A stretch of DNA of 44,936 nucleotides from Opitutales bacterium (GCA_020831525.1 JAFIGH010000036.1:1-44936), one strand, 5' to 3'. Shown: positions 18,228 through 27,134, counted from the stretch's first letter. The notes: a model not told the origin generated them from the letters alone. Program-made: numbers and translations.

Positions 18228-18584
18228 ATGGAAGTGACATCCCTTTCCCGTTTCACCCGTATCTCGCCGATGAAGGCGCGCGAGGTCGCCCGCTCCATCC
18301 AAGGGCGTCCGGCCAACGAAGCGCTCGAGCTTCTCGCCTTCATCCCGCGCAAGTCGGCGCGTCTGCTGCGCAAGACGCTCCAGAGCGCCATTGCCAACGC
18401 GGAGAACAACCATGACCTCTCGTCCGACGACCTCATTATCAAGAGCGCCGTTGTCGAGCAGGGTCCGGCCTTCCGCCGTTTCAAACCCGTCGCGCGCGGC
18501 TCGGCGCATCCTTACCGCAAACGCACGAGCCACCTGCGCATCATCCTCGCCGAGGCCGAGGATTCCAAAACCGCCAACACCTGA
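18228..18584 (+). CDS. rplV: 50S ribosomal protein L22
   Basis: A 118-residue tunnel-wall protein. RFTRISPMKAREVARSIQGR, AFIPRKSARLLRKTLQSAIA and the hairpin loop ending RGSAHPYRKRTSHLRIIL are typical. The ATG at 18228 begins the family sequence; in-frame sequence before it belongs to the end of the upstream gene region. Confidence 0.95.
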   Translation: MEVTSLSRFTRISPMKAREVARSIQGRPANEALELLAFIPRKSARLLRKTLQSAIANAENNHDLSSDDLIIKSAVVEQGPAFRRFKPVARGSAHPYRKRTSHLRIILAEAEDSKTANT

Positions 18585-18592
18585 GTTTTCCC

Positions 18593-19231
18593 ATGGGCCA
18601 GAAAGTCAATCCTATCGGTTTCCGTCTCGCCGTCCGCCGCGACTGGCAATCCCGCTGGTTCGCCCGCAAGAAGGACTTCGGCACACTCGTCGCCGAAGAT
18701 CAGCGCATCCGCGAGTTTCTCGGCGAAAAGTTCCGCTTTGCCGCCGTGCCGCGCATCTTCATTGAGCGCGCCGGCAACCGCGTGCGCGTCAAAGTCTTCA
18801 CCGCCCGTCCCGGCATCGTCATCGGGCGCAAGGGGCAGGAGCTGGAGAAAATCAAGGCCGATCTCTCCAAGATGGTGGGCCGCGACATCCTTCTCGATAT
18901 CCAGGAGGTAAAGAAGCCCGACCTCGTCGCGCAGCTTGTCGCCGAGAGTGTCGCCCTACAGCTGGAACGCCGCATTTCCTTCCGCCGTGCCATGAAGAAG
19001 ACCGTGCAAAGCACCATGAGCATGGGCGCACTGGGTATTCGACTGCAGGTTTCCGGTCGCCTCGGCGGCTCCGACATCGCCCGCACCGAGACGACGCGCG
19101 CCGGATCGGTGCCCCTGCACACACTCCGCGCGAATGTTGACTACGGCTTTTCCGAGGCGCGCACAGTCTACGGTCTCATCGGTGTCAAATGCTGGATTTG
19201 CGTGGCCGACGACGAATCATCCATTGGCTGA
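18593..19231 (+). CDS. rpsC: 30S ribosomal protein S3
   Basis: A 212-residue protein of the mRNA entry site. MGQKVNPIGFRLAVRRDWQS at the N-terminus, the KH motif PGIVIGRKGQELEKIK and the C-terminal GRLGGSDIARTE and LRANVDYGFSEARTVYGLIG are clear. It is shorter than E. coli S3 (233) because the C-terminal tail is reduced. It starts 8 bases after rplV. Confidence 0.95.
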   Translation: MGQKVNPIGFRLAVRRDWQSRWFARKKDFGTLVAEDQRIREFLGEKFRFAAVPRIFIERAGNRVRVKVFTARPGIVIGRKGQELEKIKADLSKMVGRDILLDIQEVKKPDLVAQLVAESVALQLERRISFRRAMKKTVQSTMSMGALGIRLQVSGRLGGSDIARTETTRAGSVPLHTLRANVDYGFSEARTVYGLIGVKCWICVADDESSIG

Positions 19232-19282
19232 GACCTTCCGCCCACTCCACCGAATTTATAAACTTCATCCCATCGCACAGCC

Positions 19283-19699
19283 ATGCCTTTAATGCCATCC
19301 AGGACCAAGTACCGCAAGCAGCAGCGGGGCCGCAATCGCGGCAACGCCAAGGGGGGCGACTCCCTCGCTTTCGGTGATTACGGAATCCAGTGCCTTGGCC
19401 GGGGAATGATCTCCGCGCAGCAGATCGAAGCCGCCCGTGTCGCCATCAACCGCTACCTCGCCCGCCGGGGCAAGGTGTGGATCCGCGTCTTCCCCCACAA
19501 GCCGATCACCAAGAAACCCGCCGAAACCCGCCAGGGCAAGGGCAAGGGCGGCGTCGAGTTCTGGGCCGCCGTGGTGAAGCCCGGCACTGTCCTCTTCGAA
19601 TTGTCCGGCGTCAGTGTGACCGCTGCGCGGGAGGCCATGCGCCTCGCCGACGGCAAGCTGCCCCTGCGTTGCCGCTTCATCACACGCGACTCCCTCTGA
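19283..19699 (+). CDS. rplP: 50S ribosomal protein L16
   Basis: A 138-residue protein near the A-site and 5S rRNA. PSRTKYRKQQRGRNRG, ISAQQIEAARVAINRYLARR, GKVWIRVFPHKPITKKPAETRQGKGKGG in pieces, and LPLRCRFITR are diagnostic. The start may be 19283 or the ATG three codons later at 19292. Confidence 0.95.
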   Translation: MPLMPSRTKYRKQQRGRNRGNAKGGDSLAFGDYGIQCLGRGMISAQQIEAARVAINRYLARRGKVWIRVFPHKPITKKPAETRQGKGKGGVEFWAAVVKPGTVLFELSGVSVTAAREAMRLADGKLPLRCRFITRDSL

Positions 19700-19734
19700 T
19701 CCCGCTCCCGTTTAACCGGAAGGACCGACATCCC

Positions 19735-19944
19735 ATGGCCGAAAAAACCAAAGATCTCCGCGAGCTTTCGCTCAATGAACTCGACAAGAAACTGCGCGAC
19801 CTCCGCCAGGAGCTGCTCCAGAGCCGCCTCAACAAGCGCACCGGCCAGCTCGAACGCACCCACCTCCTCAGGGAACTGCGGCACGATATCGCCCGTGTGC
19901 GCACCGTGCTGAACGAGAAAAAGAAAGCGGTTCCGGCTGCCTGA
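19735..19944 (+). CDS. rpmC: 50S ribosomal protein L29
   Basis: A 69-residue helical hairpin protein next to L23 at the tunnel exit. LRELSLNELDKKLRDLRQEL, RLNKRTGQLERTH and IARVRTVLNEKKK match the family. It has normal length, and GGAAGG lies upstream of the ATG. Confidence 0.93.
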   Translation: MAEKTKDLRELSLNELDKKLRDLRQELLQSRLNKRTGQLERTHLLRELRHDIARVRTVLNEKKKAVPAA

Positions 19945-19980
19945 AGGCACCCCGCCACAACACTGTAACACATCCGCACC

Positions 19981-20247
19981 ATGTCCGACCGCAACCAACG
20001 CAAGACCATCACCGGCGTCGTCACCAGCCGCTCCGGTGACAAGTCCGTCAAGGTCACTTACGACTACAAGATCCGCCACCCGCTCTATCTCAAGGAGGTG
20101 AAGCGCAAGACGGTTGTCCACGCGCACGACGACTCCAACGAATGCGGCATCGGCGACCGCGTCATCATCATGGAGACGCGTCCCATGAGCAAGCTCAAGC
20201 GGTTCCGCATCGTGCAGATCGTCGAGAAGGCGCCGGTCATCGACTGA
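19981..20247 (+). CDS. rpsQ: 30S ribosomal protein S17
   Basis: An 88-residue OB-fold protein binding 16S rRNA early in assembly. RKTITGVVTSRSGDKSVKVT, then HPLYLKEVKRKTVVHAHDDS and GIGDRVIIMETRPMSKLKRF are conserved. Position and length are standard. Confidence 0.95.
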   Translation: MSDRNQRKTITGVVTSRSGDKSVKVTYDYKIRHPLYLKEVKRKTVVHAHDDSNECGIGDRVIIMETRPMSKLKRFRIVQIVEKAPVID

Positions 20248-20294
20248 CGGCCCCGCGCCATCCTGCCCAACTACTTAATCCAAGAGGACACGCT

Positions 20295-20660
20295 ATGATC
20301 CAGATGCTTTCCATGGTCGACGTCGCCGACAACACCGGCGCCAAAAAGGCCAAGATGATCCGTCGGCTCGGCCAGTTGAAGCGCACGGCTTCCGTCGGCG
20401 ACGAGATCGTCGTCAACGTGCGCGATTCTTCGCCCGACGCGACCGTCAAAAAGGGCACGGTGTGCCGCGCCATCGTCGTGCGCACGCGCGCTCCCATCCG
20501 CCGCGCCGACGGCAGCTACCTGCGCTTCGATTCGAACGCCGTGGTGCTCATCAATCCCGACGGGCAGCCCCGAGGCAACCGCGTCTACGGCCCCATCGCG
20601 CGCGAACTTCGCCAGCGCAAGTACATGAAAATCGTCAGCCTCGCACCGGAGGTGCTCTAA
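20295..20660 (+). CDS. rplN: 50S ribosomal protein L14
   Basis: A 121-residue subunit-interface protein. MIQMLSMVDVADNTGAKKA, GDEIVVNVRDSSPDATVKKG, VRTRAPIRRADGSYLRFDSN and VYGPIARELR are diagnostic. AAGAGGA lies 8-14 bases before the ATG. Confidence 0.96.
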   Translation: MIQMLSMVDVADNTGAKKAKMIRRLGQLKRTASVGDEIVVNVRDSSPDATVKKGTVCRAIVVRTRAPIRRADGSYLRFDSNAVVLINPDGQPRGNRVYGPIARELRQRKYMKIVSLAPEVL

Positions 20661-20662
20661 TC

Positions 20663-20923
20663 ATGAAGCAGAAGATCAAATCAGGAGACGAAGTTGTCGT
20701 CATCGCCGGCAACCACCGCGGCGACCGCGGCAAGGTCATGCAGGTCTTTCCGGTGCAGCAGCGCGTCATCGTCGAAGGCGTCAACCGCCGCAAGCATCAC
20801 GAGAAAGCGCGCTCCGAGAGCGATCCCGGAGGCATCACCGAGCGCGAAAACCCCGTTCACATGTCCAACGTCATGCTCGCCTCCCGCTACGACGAAAAGG
20901 TCGGCGCGAAGGCCGGATCGTGA
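20663..20923 (+). CDS. rplX: 50S ribosomal protein L24
   Basis: An 86-residue assembly initiator with a KOW motif near the N-terminus (IKSGDEVVVIAGNHRGDRGK), then VIVEGVNRRKHHEKARS and PVHMSNVML. It begins 2 bases after rplN, so translation is probably coupled. The C-terminus is short compared with many homologues (about 100-105). Confidence 0.94.
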   Translation: MKQKIKSGDEVVVIAGNHRGDRGKVMQVFPVQQRVIVEGVNRRKHHEKARSESDPGGITERENPVHMSNVMLASRYDEKVGAKAGS

Positions 20924-20952
20924 CCACGCCGCTAACCACTTTTTACAGCCAT

Positions 20953-20977
20953 GCGGGCCGGCCGGAAATCGGCCCGC
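20953..20977 (+). promoter_or_regulatory. Strong hairpin between rplX and rplE
   Basis: GCGGGCCG (20953-20960) and CGGCCCGC (20970-20977) form a perfect 8 bp stem with a 9-base loop, 18 bases before the rplE start. No T tract follows. Position suggests control of rplE translation or an RNA processing site, in the region where the spc operon begins in other bacteria. Confidence 0.5.
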
Positions 20978-20995
20978 GAAACGCAGGAAACTGAA

Positions 20996-21571
20996 ATGCC
21001 CACACCTTATTTAAAAGCCTATTACCAGGAGCAGGTTGTCCCGCAGCTCACCAAGAGCGGCGGCTACGGCAACGTGCACCAAGTCCCGCGCGTGACCAAG
21101 GTTGTCCTCAACACCGGTTTCGCGAGCACCCTCGAAAAGAAGGAGATCGAGGACGTAACCAAGCAGCTCTCCACCGTTGCGGGGCAGAAGGCCGTCATAA
21201 CCAAGGCGAAGAAGAGCGTCTCCAACTTCAAGTTGCGCGAGGGCATGCCGATCGGGGCCAAGGTCACCCTCCGCGGCGCGAGCATGTATGAGTTTCTTTA
21301 CCGCCTCATCGGTGTGGCCTTGCCCGGGATCCGTGACTTCCGCGGCGTCAGCGACCGCTTCGACGGCAAGGGCAACTACACCGTGGGGATCACCGACCAC
21401 ACAATTTTCCCCGAGACCCATGGCGACGGCTCCAAATCCGGCTTCGGTCTCGACGTCACCATCGTCACCACGGCGGAGACCGACGATGAAGGGCGCGAGT
21501 TGCTCCGCCTCCTCGGCATGCCCTTCCGCAAGCGCCAAGCCGCCGCAACACCCGAAACCGCCACAGCATAA
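20996..21571 (+). CDS. rplE: 50S ribosomal protein L5
   Basis: A 191-residue 5S rRNA-binding protein of the central protuberance. NVHQVPRVTKVVLNTGF, AGQKAVITKAKKSVSNFKLR, GAKVTLRGASMYEFLYRLI and RDFRGVSDRFDGKGNYTVGI are clear. The ATG at 20996 (AGGAAA upstream) begins the family sequence; in-frame sequence upstream spans the hairpin and is not conserved. Confidence 0.96.
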   Translation: MPTPYLKAYYQEQVVPQLTKSGGYGNVHQVPRVTKVVLNTGFASTLEKKEIEDVTKQLSTVAGQKAVITKAKKSVSNFKLREGMPIGAKVTLRGASMYEFLYRLIGVALPGIRDFRGVSDRFDGKGNYTVGITDHTIFPETHGDGSKSGFGLDVTIVTTAETDDEGRELLRLLGMPFRKRQAAATPETATA

Positions 21572-21594
21572 ACCCTTTCGGAGAACCTTGACCA

Positions 21595-21900
21595 ATGGCT
21601 AAAAAAGCAATGATCGAACGCCAGAAGAAGCGTGAAAAACTCGCCGCGCGCTTCCGTGCCAAGCGCGAGGAACTCAAGCGCGTCATGGCCGACCCGTCCA
21701 CGGGCGACGAAGATTTCTACGCCGCCCAGCGCAAGCTCACCAAGCTGCCCCGCAATTCCAGCGCGGTCCGTCTGCGCAACCGCTGTTCCATCACGGGCCG
21801 TCCGCGCGCCTACATCCGTAAATACGGTGTCAGCCGCATCACCTTCCGCGAACTCGCCTCCCAGGGGAAGATCCCCGGAGTGACGAAGTCCTCCTGGTAA
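21595..21900 (+). CDS. rpsN: 30S ribosomal protein S14, zinc-free long form
   Basis: A 101-residue protein of the 30S head. It is the long, E. coli-like form without the two CxxC zinc motifs: only [20 protein letters not shown] carries a cysteine. It ends [12 protein letters not shown] zinc-free S14 means this step does not depend on zinc supply. Confidence 0.95.
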   Translation: MAKKAMIERQKKREKLAARFRAKREELKRVMADPSTGDEDFYAAQRKLTKLPRNSSAVRLRNRCSITGRPRAYIRKYGVSRITFRELASQGKIPGVTKSSW

Positions 21901-21930
21901 CACCGCCACGGCAAAAGGAGAAACCGTCCC

Positions 21931-22323
21931 ATGTCTGATTCCATCAGTAATTTCCTGACCATCGTCCGCAACGCCTACTCGGCCCGCAAGGACACCTGTG
22001 TCGCGCGCTACTCGAAGATGCACCTGAGCATCGCCGAGATTCTGCGCGACGAAGGCTACCTCCGCAGCGTCGAGGTGGTTGAGGACGAGCGCAAGCGCAA
22101 GTCCATCAACCTCACCCTCAAGTATGTGGACGACACACCCGCCATCACCGGTATCCGCCGCGTGAGTACGCCGGGCCGCCGCCTCTATTTCCAAGCCACG
22201 GACATACCGCGCACGCTTGGTGGAATGGGTGTGGGCATCCTCACCACCTCCAAGGGTATCCTCAAGGACCGCGACGCGCGTCGCCAGAACATCGGCGGAG
22301 AACTCATCTGCTCCGTCTGGTAA
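21931..22323 (+). CDS. rpsH: 30S ribosomal protein S8
   Basis: A 130-residue 16S-binding protein, translational repressor of the spc operon in E. coli. FLTIVRNAYSARKD, IAEILRDEGYL and GILTTSKGILKDRDARRQ with the final GGELICSVW are diagnostic. A good AAAGGAG lies 12 bases before the ATG. Confidence 0.95.
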   Translation: MSDSISNFLTIVRNAYSARKDTCVARYSKMHLSIAEILRDEGYLRSVEVVEDERKRKSINLTLKYVDDTPAITGIRRVSTPGRRLYFQATDIPRTLGGMGVGILTTSKGILKDRDARRQNIGGELICSVW

Positions 22324-22342
22324 TAAGGAAAGCATCAATACC

Positions 22343-22882
22343 ATGAGCCGTATCGGAAAACTTCCCGTAGCCATCCCCGACAAGGTCAAGGTCGCCATCG
22401 ACGGCGGCACGATCCGTGTCGAGGGACCGGTTGGAAAACTTGAGAAAACATTCGATCCCAAGGTGGTCACCCTTTCGGAGGAAGATGGCAGCGTCACTGT
22501 GAAGCCCGTCGACCAAAGCCGCCACGCACGCGCCATGTACGGCACCGCCCGCAGCATTATTGCGGGTATGGTCGAGGGCGCGAGCAAGGGCTTCGAGAAA
22601 AACCTCACCATCTCCGGTGTCGGCTTCCGCGCCATTCTCAAAGGGAAGGTTCTCGAGTTGAACGTGGGCTACTCGCACATCATCGAGCACGAAATTCCCC
22701 AAGGCATCACCGTGACTCTCGCCGATCCGACGAAGGTCAAGGTGCAGGGTGCCGACAAGCAAATGGTGGGGCACTTCGCCGCACTCGTCAAATCGGCCAA
22801 GCCGATGGAGCCCTACAAGGGCAAAGGCATCACCATTGACGGTGAATACGTCCGCCGCAAGGAAGGCAAGAAGGCGGGCTGA
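22343..22882 (+). CDS. rplF: 50S ribosomal protein L6
   Basis: A 179-residue protein near the sarcin-ricin loop. MSRIGKLPVAIPDKVKV, VEGPVGKLEKTF, GVGFRAILKGKVLELNVGYS and the C-terminal YKGKGITIDGEYVRRKEGKK are typical. It has standard length and spacing. Confidence 0.95.
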   Translation: MSRIGKLPVAIPDKVKVAIDGGTIRVEGPVGKLEKTFDPKVVTLSEEDGSVTVKPVDQSRHARAMYGTARSIIAGMVEGASKGFEKNLTISGVGFRAILKGKVLELNVGYSHIIEHEIPQGITVTLADPTKVKVQGADKQMVGHFAALVKSAKPMEPYKGKGITIDGEYVRRKEGKKAG

Positions 22883-22938
22883 TCTTGAACCATGCGAGGG
22901 AGACCTTCCTCTCCCGCAAGTAAGAAACAAGAGTTATC

Positions 22939-23301
22939 ATGCATTTGGAAAAGAAACAAACCCTGCGGCAGCGCCGGATATGGCGCATCCGCAAAAAGGT
23001 CAAAGGCACGGCGGATCGTCCGCGTCTCTGCGTCACCTTCACCAACCTCCACATCCACGCCCAGGCCATCGACGACGTGAACGGGCGCACCCTCGTGGCG
23101 GTCTCCACCGTCTCCAAGGACCAGCGCGACGCCAAGCTCCGGGCCAATGTCGCCGGTGCCTCCGCCCTCGGCAAAGCCATCGGCGAAAAGGCCAAGGCCG
23201 CGGGTATCGAAAGTGTGGTCTTCGACCGTCACGGGCGCCGCTACCACGGACGCGTGAAGGCTTTTGCCGACGCCGCCCGCGAGGCCGGCCTCAACTTCTA
23301 A
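22939..23301 (+). CDS. rplR: 50S ribosomal protein L18
   Basis: A 120-residue 5S rRNA-binding protein. [40 protein letters not shown], and [20 protein letters not shown] with a final EAGLNF match the family. rpsE begins 12 bases after its stop. Confidence 0.95.
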   Translation: MHLEKKQTLRQRRIWRIRKKVKGTADRPRLCVTFTNLHIHAQAIDDVNGRTLVAVSTVSKDQRDAKLRANVAGASALGKAIGEKAKAAGIESVVFDRHGRRYHGRVKAFADAAREAGLNF

Positions 23302-23313
23302 GGAAAGCTGATC

Positions 23314-24192
23314 ATGTCCGACGAACCGAAGAAACAGGATTTACCCGAAACCGACGCGGCACCCGCGCCGGAAAAGCCGTTGCCACCGGAACCCGCCGCC
23401 GAGGAGAAGGTCCCCGCGCCTCCTCCCGCGCCGGAAAGTGCCGACGCCCCCGAACCCGCCGCCGCGGACGATGCCAAAGGCGGTGACGGCGAAGAACTTG
23501 ACGGCGATATCATCGCCTCGCCCGAGAAGAAAAGCCGTGTGAGCGCCGTTGTCGGTCGTGTCGACCGTCCGCTTGTCGATCCTCAGCAGCAGCGCCGTGG
23601 GCGCGGTGGTCGCGGGCCGGGCGGCCCTGGCGGTCGTGGACGCGGACCGGGCGGCCCCGGTGGCCGTGGACGCGGTCCGGGTCGCGGTCCGGGTGGTCGC
23701 GGGCGCGGCCCCGGACAGCAGGAAGAGGAAGACAGCGGCCTCATCGAAAAGGTGGTCCACATCAACCGTTGCGCCAAGGTCGTGGCGGGCGGGCGCCGCT
23801 TCTCCTTTGCCGCGCTGGTCGTCGTCGGCGACGGCGACGGGCAGGTGGGCGTGGGCTACGGCAAGGCCAAGGAAGTGCCCGAGTGCATCCGCAAGGGCAC
23901 TGAACAGGCACGTAAGAACATGGCCACCGTGAAGCGCAAGAATAACACCATCCCCCACGAGGCCGTGGGCGAACACGACGGCGGCAAGGTTCTTCTGCGC
24001 CCCGCCACACCCGGTACTGGCGTCATCGCCGGCGGTGGTGTGCGTGCCGTCCTCGAAGCCGCCGGCATCAAGGACGTCCTCACCAAAAGCCTCCGCTCGA
24101 ACAACCCGGCGGCGATGGTTTTCGCCACCCTCGATGCTCTGCGCCAGATGCGTTCCATGGAGGATATCCGCAACCTCCGCGCCGCCGAGTGA
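23314..24192 (+). CDS. rpsE: 30S ribosomal protein S5 with long acidic and RG-rich extension
   Basis: A 292-residue protein; S5 is usually about 165. The S5 core begins near residue 142 ([20 protein letters not shown]) and includes [19 protein letters not shown] and [19 protein letters not shown], so decoding and helicase roles should be intact. The extra N-terminus has an acidic, Pro/Ala/Glu-rich stretch (residues 1-70), a basic link (71-92), an Arg/Gly/Pro-rich region built from repeated [10 protein letters not shown] units (94-134) and a short QQEEED. It is in frame, preceded by AAGGAAAG, and shows no stop or frameshift. The extension is intrinsically disordered in appearance and could bind RNA. 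rpmD does not follow. Confidence 0.93.
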   Translation: MSDEPKKQDLPETDAAPAPEKPLPPEPAAEEKVPAPPPAPESADAPEPAAADDAKGGDGEELDGDIIASPEKKSRVSAVVGRVDRPLVDPQQQRRGRGGRGPGGPGGRGRGPGGPGGRGRGPGRGPGGRGRGPGQQEEEDSGLIEKVVHINRCAKVVAGGRRFSFAALVVVGDGDGQVGVGYGKAKEVPECIRKGTEQARKNMATVKRKNNTIPHEAVGEHDGGKVLLRPATPGTGVIAGGGVRAVLEAAGIKDVLTKSLRSNNPAAMVFATLDALRQMRSMEDIRNLRAAE

Positions 24193-24241
24193 CGCGCGGC
24201 CGTTCCACCAACCGGTCAACCAAAGAAAGAGAATATTTGTC

Positions 24242-24718
24242 ATGAGACTGCACAACCTCGTCAAAAGCGGCGGCTTCAAAAAGCGCAAGCGCGTCGGGCG
24301 CGGTGAAGGCGGCGGCCTCGGGAAGACTTCCGGTCGCGGGCATAAGGGCCAGCGCGCCCGTGCGGGCCACAGCCTCCGCCCCGGCTTCGAGTCCGGCCAC
24401 GTTCCCCTTTACCGCAAGCTGCCCAAGCGCGGCTTCAGCAACTTCCGCTTCCGCAGGGAATACGCCATCGTCAATGTCGGCGATCTCGAACGCGTCGCGG
24501 GCGACACCGTCGACAAGGACTCGCTTGTCGCCGCCGGTCTCGTGCGCCGTAGCGCCGGCCTCGTCAAGATACTCGGCGTCGGCGAAGTGTCGCGGGCCCT
24601 CACGGTCACCGCTGACAAACTCTCCGCCACAGCCAAGGAAAAGATTGAAAAGGCAGGGGGCAAAGTCATCGTCCCTGAAGTTTCAGCCGAACAAACCCCC
24701 GCCGCTGACGCCGAGTAG
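24242..24718 (+). CDS. rplO: 50S ribosomal protein L15
   Basis: A 158-residue 50S assembly protein. KKRKRVGRGEGGGLGKTSGR, GHKGQRARAG and VPLYRKLPKRGFSNFRFRRE are diagnostic, and the C-terminal domain ends with an acidic tail. It lies 49 bases after rpsE; that gap is too short for rpmD, which normally separates them. Confidence 0.95.
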   Translation: MRLHNLVKSGGFKKRKRVGRGEGGGLGKTSGRGHKGQRARAGHSLRPGFESGHVPLYRKLPKRGFSNFRFRREYAIVNVGDLERVAGDTVDKDSLVAAGLVRRSAGLVKILGVGEVSRALTVTADKLSATAKEKIEKAGGKVIVPEVSAEQTPAADAE

Positions 24719-24790
24719 CGTCCCCGCCGATCCGGCGGGGGGAGTTCGCCGGACAGTCCGGCACCTGCCTTCAAAACCGCCCAGCCCACG

Positions 24791-26299
24791 ATGTTTTCCG
24801 CCTTTATCAACGTCTTCAAAATCCCCGAACTGAGGGATAAGATTTTTCTCACCCTGTTCCTGCTTTTTATTGCGCGGGTCGGTGCGAATATCCCTCTCCC
24901 GGGGCTGGATCCGACTCCCCTGCGCGATTTCTTCGAAGCGCAGGCGAGGGAAACCGGCGGGAGCCTCATTGGTCTCTACAATATGTTCACCGGCGGCGCG
25001 CTCCTCAACGGAGCGCTCTTCGCCTTGGGTATCATGCCCTACATCAGCGCGGCGATTGTCTTCCAGTTGTTGACCGCCGCCGTGCCGTCGCTCTCCCGCC
25101 TCCAGCAGGAGGGCGAAGTCGGGCGCCAGAAGATTTCGCAGTACACGCGCTATGCCACACTCGGCATCTGCTTCGTGCAGTCGATCCTGCTCGTTATCAC
25201 CCTGCAGAATCCGCAGCGGCTGTTTCCGGACTACGATCTGGCGCGCTTCGGCAACATCATCCTCATCGATCCCACGTGGTTCATGATCACGGGGGTGATC
25301 TTCCTTACGAGTGGCACCATGCTCCTCATGTGGCTGGGCGAGCAGATCACCCAGCGCGGTATCGGCAATGGTATCTCGCTGCTCATCACGATCGGCATTC
25401 TTGCCGATCTCCCCGCCGCCATCACGCTCACCGCCTCGCTCTTCACCGCTCCCGTCGGTGCGGGCGGCCCGCAGCTCAACGCCGGGCAGGGCATCGTGAT
25501 GTTTATCTTCCTCTTCCTTGTTATCGCCGGGGTCGTCCTCGTCACGCAGGGCACGCGCAAGATCCCCGTGCAGTACGCCAAGCGGGTTGTCGGGCGCAAG
25601 GTCTTCGGCGGGCAGAGCAGCTTCCTGCCGCTCAAGGTCAATTACTCCGGGGTCATGCCGATCATCTTTGCCTCGGCCATCCTCATGTTCTTCACCACCA
25701 TCTTCTCGCAGGTGGGCGGCGCCCTCAACGCGCGGTGGCTGACGAACTTCGGGCTCCTTTTCCAGCACGGCACATTCACCTATTACCTGATTTTCGGCGG
25801 CCTCATCGCGGCCTTCGCCTTCTTCTGGGTGTCTGTCATGTTCAAGCCGGTGCAGATTTCCGACGACCTCAAGAAGTACGGGGGCTATGTGCCCGGCGTG
25901 CGCCCCGGCCAGCCCACGGCGCGCTACCTCGATTTCATCATGACGCGCCTCACCATCTTCGGGGCAGCGTTCCTTGTCGTCATCGCCATCATTCCCGACA
26001 GCGTCAACATGGCCACGGGCGTGCCCTTCCAAGCCGCGCAGTTCTTCGGTGGCACCGGCCTGCTCATCATGGTCGGCGTGCTCCTCGACTTCCTCCGCCA
26101 AGTGGAGACCTACCTCCTGCAGCGGCACTACGACGGCTTCCTCAAGAAGGGCCGCATCAAGGGCCGCAGCCAGGGGCGCGTGCGCCAACTCGTCGATACC
26201 GTCGGTATCGCGCAGGGCAAAAAGCTCTGGCGCTGGCTCATCGTCATGTTCATTTCCGGTGCCCTCGCCTGGAGCCTCAACGCTTACTTCTTCGGGTAA
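24791..26299 (+). CDS. secY: SecY, protein translocase channel subunit
   Basis: A 502-residue inner-membrane channel of the SecYEG translocon with ten expected transmembrane helices. PELRDKIFLTLFLLFIARVG, TGGALLNGALFALGIMPYIS, the plug region before it, LSRLQQEGEVGRQKISQYTR and GIGNGISLLITIGI are recognisable; the C-terminal end has YDGFLKKGRIKGRSQ. It is longer than E. coli SecY (443), mainly from extra periplasmic loop sequence around residues 130-160 and 220-235. Its place after rplO is standard, and map follows after 64 bases. Confidence 0.95.
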   Translation: MFSAFINVFKIPELRDKIFLTLFLLFIARVGANIPLPGLDPTPLRDFFEAQARETGGSLIGLYNMFTGGALLNGALFALGIMPYISAAIVFQLLTAAVPSLSRLQQEGEVGRQKISQYTRYATLGICFVQSILLVITLQNPQRLFPDYDLARFGNIILIDPTWFMITGVIFLTSGTMLLMWLGEQITQRGIGNGISLLITIGILADLPAAITLTASLFTAPVGAGGPQLNAGQGIVMFIFLFLVIAGVVLVTQGTRKIPVQYAKRVVGRKVFGGQSSFLPLKVNYSGVMPIIFASAILMFFTTIFSQVGGALNARWLTNFGLLFQHGTFTYYLIFGGLIAAFAFFWVSVMFKPVQISDDLKKYGGYVPGVRPGQPTARYLDFIMTRLTIFGAAFLVVIAIIPDSVNMATGVPFQAAQFFGGTGLLIMVGVLLDFLRQVETYLLQRHYDGFLKKGRIKGRSQGRVRQLVDTVGIAQGKKLWRWLIVMFISGALAWSLNAYFFG

Positions 26300-26363
26300 A
26301 GCGTTGTTCGCGCGGTCGTTTTGACTGCGTATCAACGGGTCCTCAGCGGAGAAAAGCAGGTAG

Positions 26364-27134
26364 ATGATTCCGGTCAAGAGCGCCCGCGAGCTTGCCGTCA
26401 TGCGCGATGCCTGCCGTATCGCGGCCAATGTGCTCGAACAGCTCTGCGGAATGGTCGCGCCCGGGATCAACACCTACGACCTCGACCAAGAGGGTCGGCG
26501 CCTCATCGAAGGCTACGGGGGCAACAGCGCCTGCTACGACTACCGCTCGGGCAACAAGCGCTTTCCCGCCTTCACCTGTCTCTCCGTCAACGAAGAGATC
26601 GTCCACGGTATCGGCGATCTGCGGCGCATCCTGCGCGAGGGCGACATTATCACCGTCGACGTCTGCGTGCTCTACGAAGGCTACATCGGCGACAACGCCC
26701 GCACCATCGCCGTGGGCGCGGTCGATGAGCCCGTGCAGCGCCTCCTCGACGCCACCCGCGACGCCCTCTACAGTGCCATCGACCAAGCCCGTGCGGGCAA
26801 CCGTGTCGGCTACATCTCCAACGCCGTCGAAAAGGCCATTCTGCCCAAGGGCTTTGGTATCGTACGCGACTTCGTCGGCCACGGGGTGGGGCGCACCATG
26901 CACGAAGAGCCGCAGATCCCCAACTTCGGTCCGCGCAAGCGCGGCGACCGCCTCCGCCCGAACATGACCCTCGCCATCGAGCCCATGATAACTCTCGGCA
27001 GCCCCCGCGTCGAAATGGCCGCCGACGGCTGGACCGCCCTCACCCGCGACCGCTCCCCCAGCGCCCACTTCGAGCACACCGTCCTCGTCACCCAAGGCGA
27101 GCCCGAGATACTTACCGTCCCGGACATCGGGTGA
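26364..27134 (+). CDS. map: Type I methionine aminopeptidase
   Basis: A 256-residue cytoplasmic enzyme that removes the N-terminal Met from nascent proteins. The five metal ligands are visible: Asp in TVDVCV, Asp in GDNART, His in GHGVGRTMHEEP, Glu in LAIEPMITLG and Glu in FEHTVLVT. The substrate His is in EEIVHGIG. No N-terminal zinc finger is present (bacterial Ia form). It is the last gene of the ribosomal block here. The usual followers (infA, rpmJ, rpsM) are missing, and a transposase remnant begins about 55 bases after the stop. Confidence 0.93.
   Translation: MIPVKSARELAVMRDACRIAANVLEQLCGMVAPGINTYDLDQEGRRLIEGYGGNSACYDYRSGNKRFPAFTCLSVNEEIVHGIGDLRRILREGDIITVDVCVLYEGYIGDNARTIAVGAVDEPVQRLLDATRDALYSAIDQARAGNRVGYISNAVEKAILPKGFGIVRDFVGHGVGRTMHEEPQIPNFGPRKRGDRLRPNMTLAIEPMITLGSPRVEMAADGWTALTRDRSPSAHFEHTVLVTQGEPEILTVPDIG

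Noticed and set aside
20951-20995. Extended rplE start at the ATG at 20951
   Set aside because: These codons cover the GC hairpin and are not L5-like; ATG 20996 has AGGAAA before it.
23590-23720. Possible tandem DNA repeat or CRISPR-like array
   Set aside because: The repetition is codon-level, encoding the Gly/Arg/Pro tract of S5; units are short, imperfect and in frame, with no spacers.
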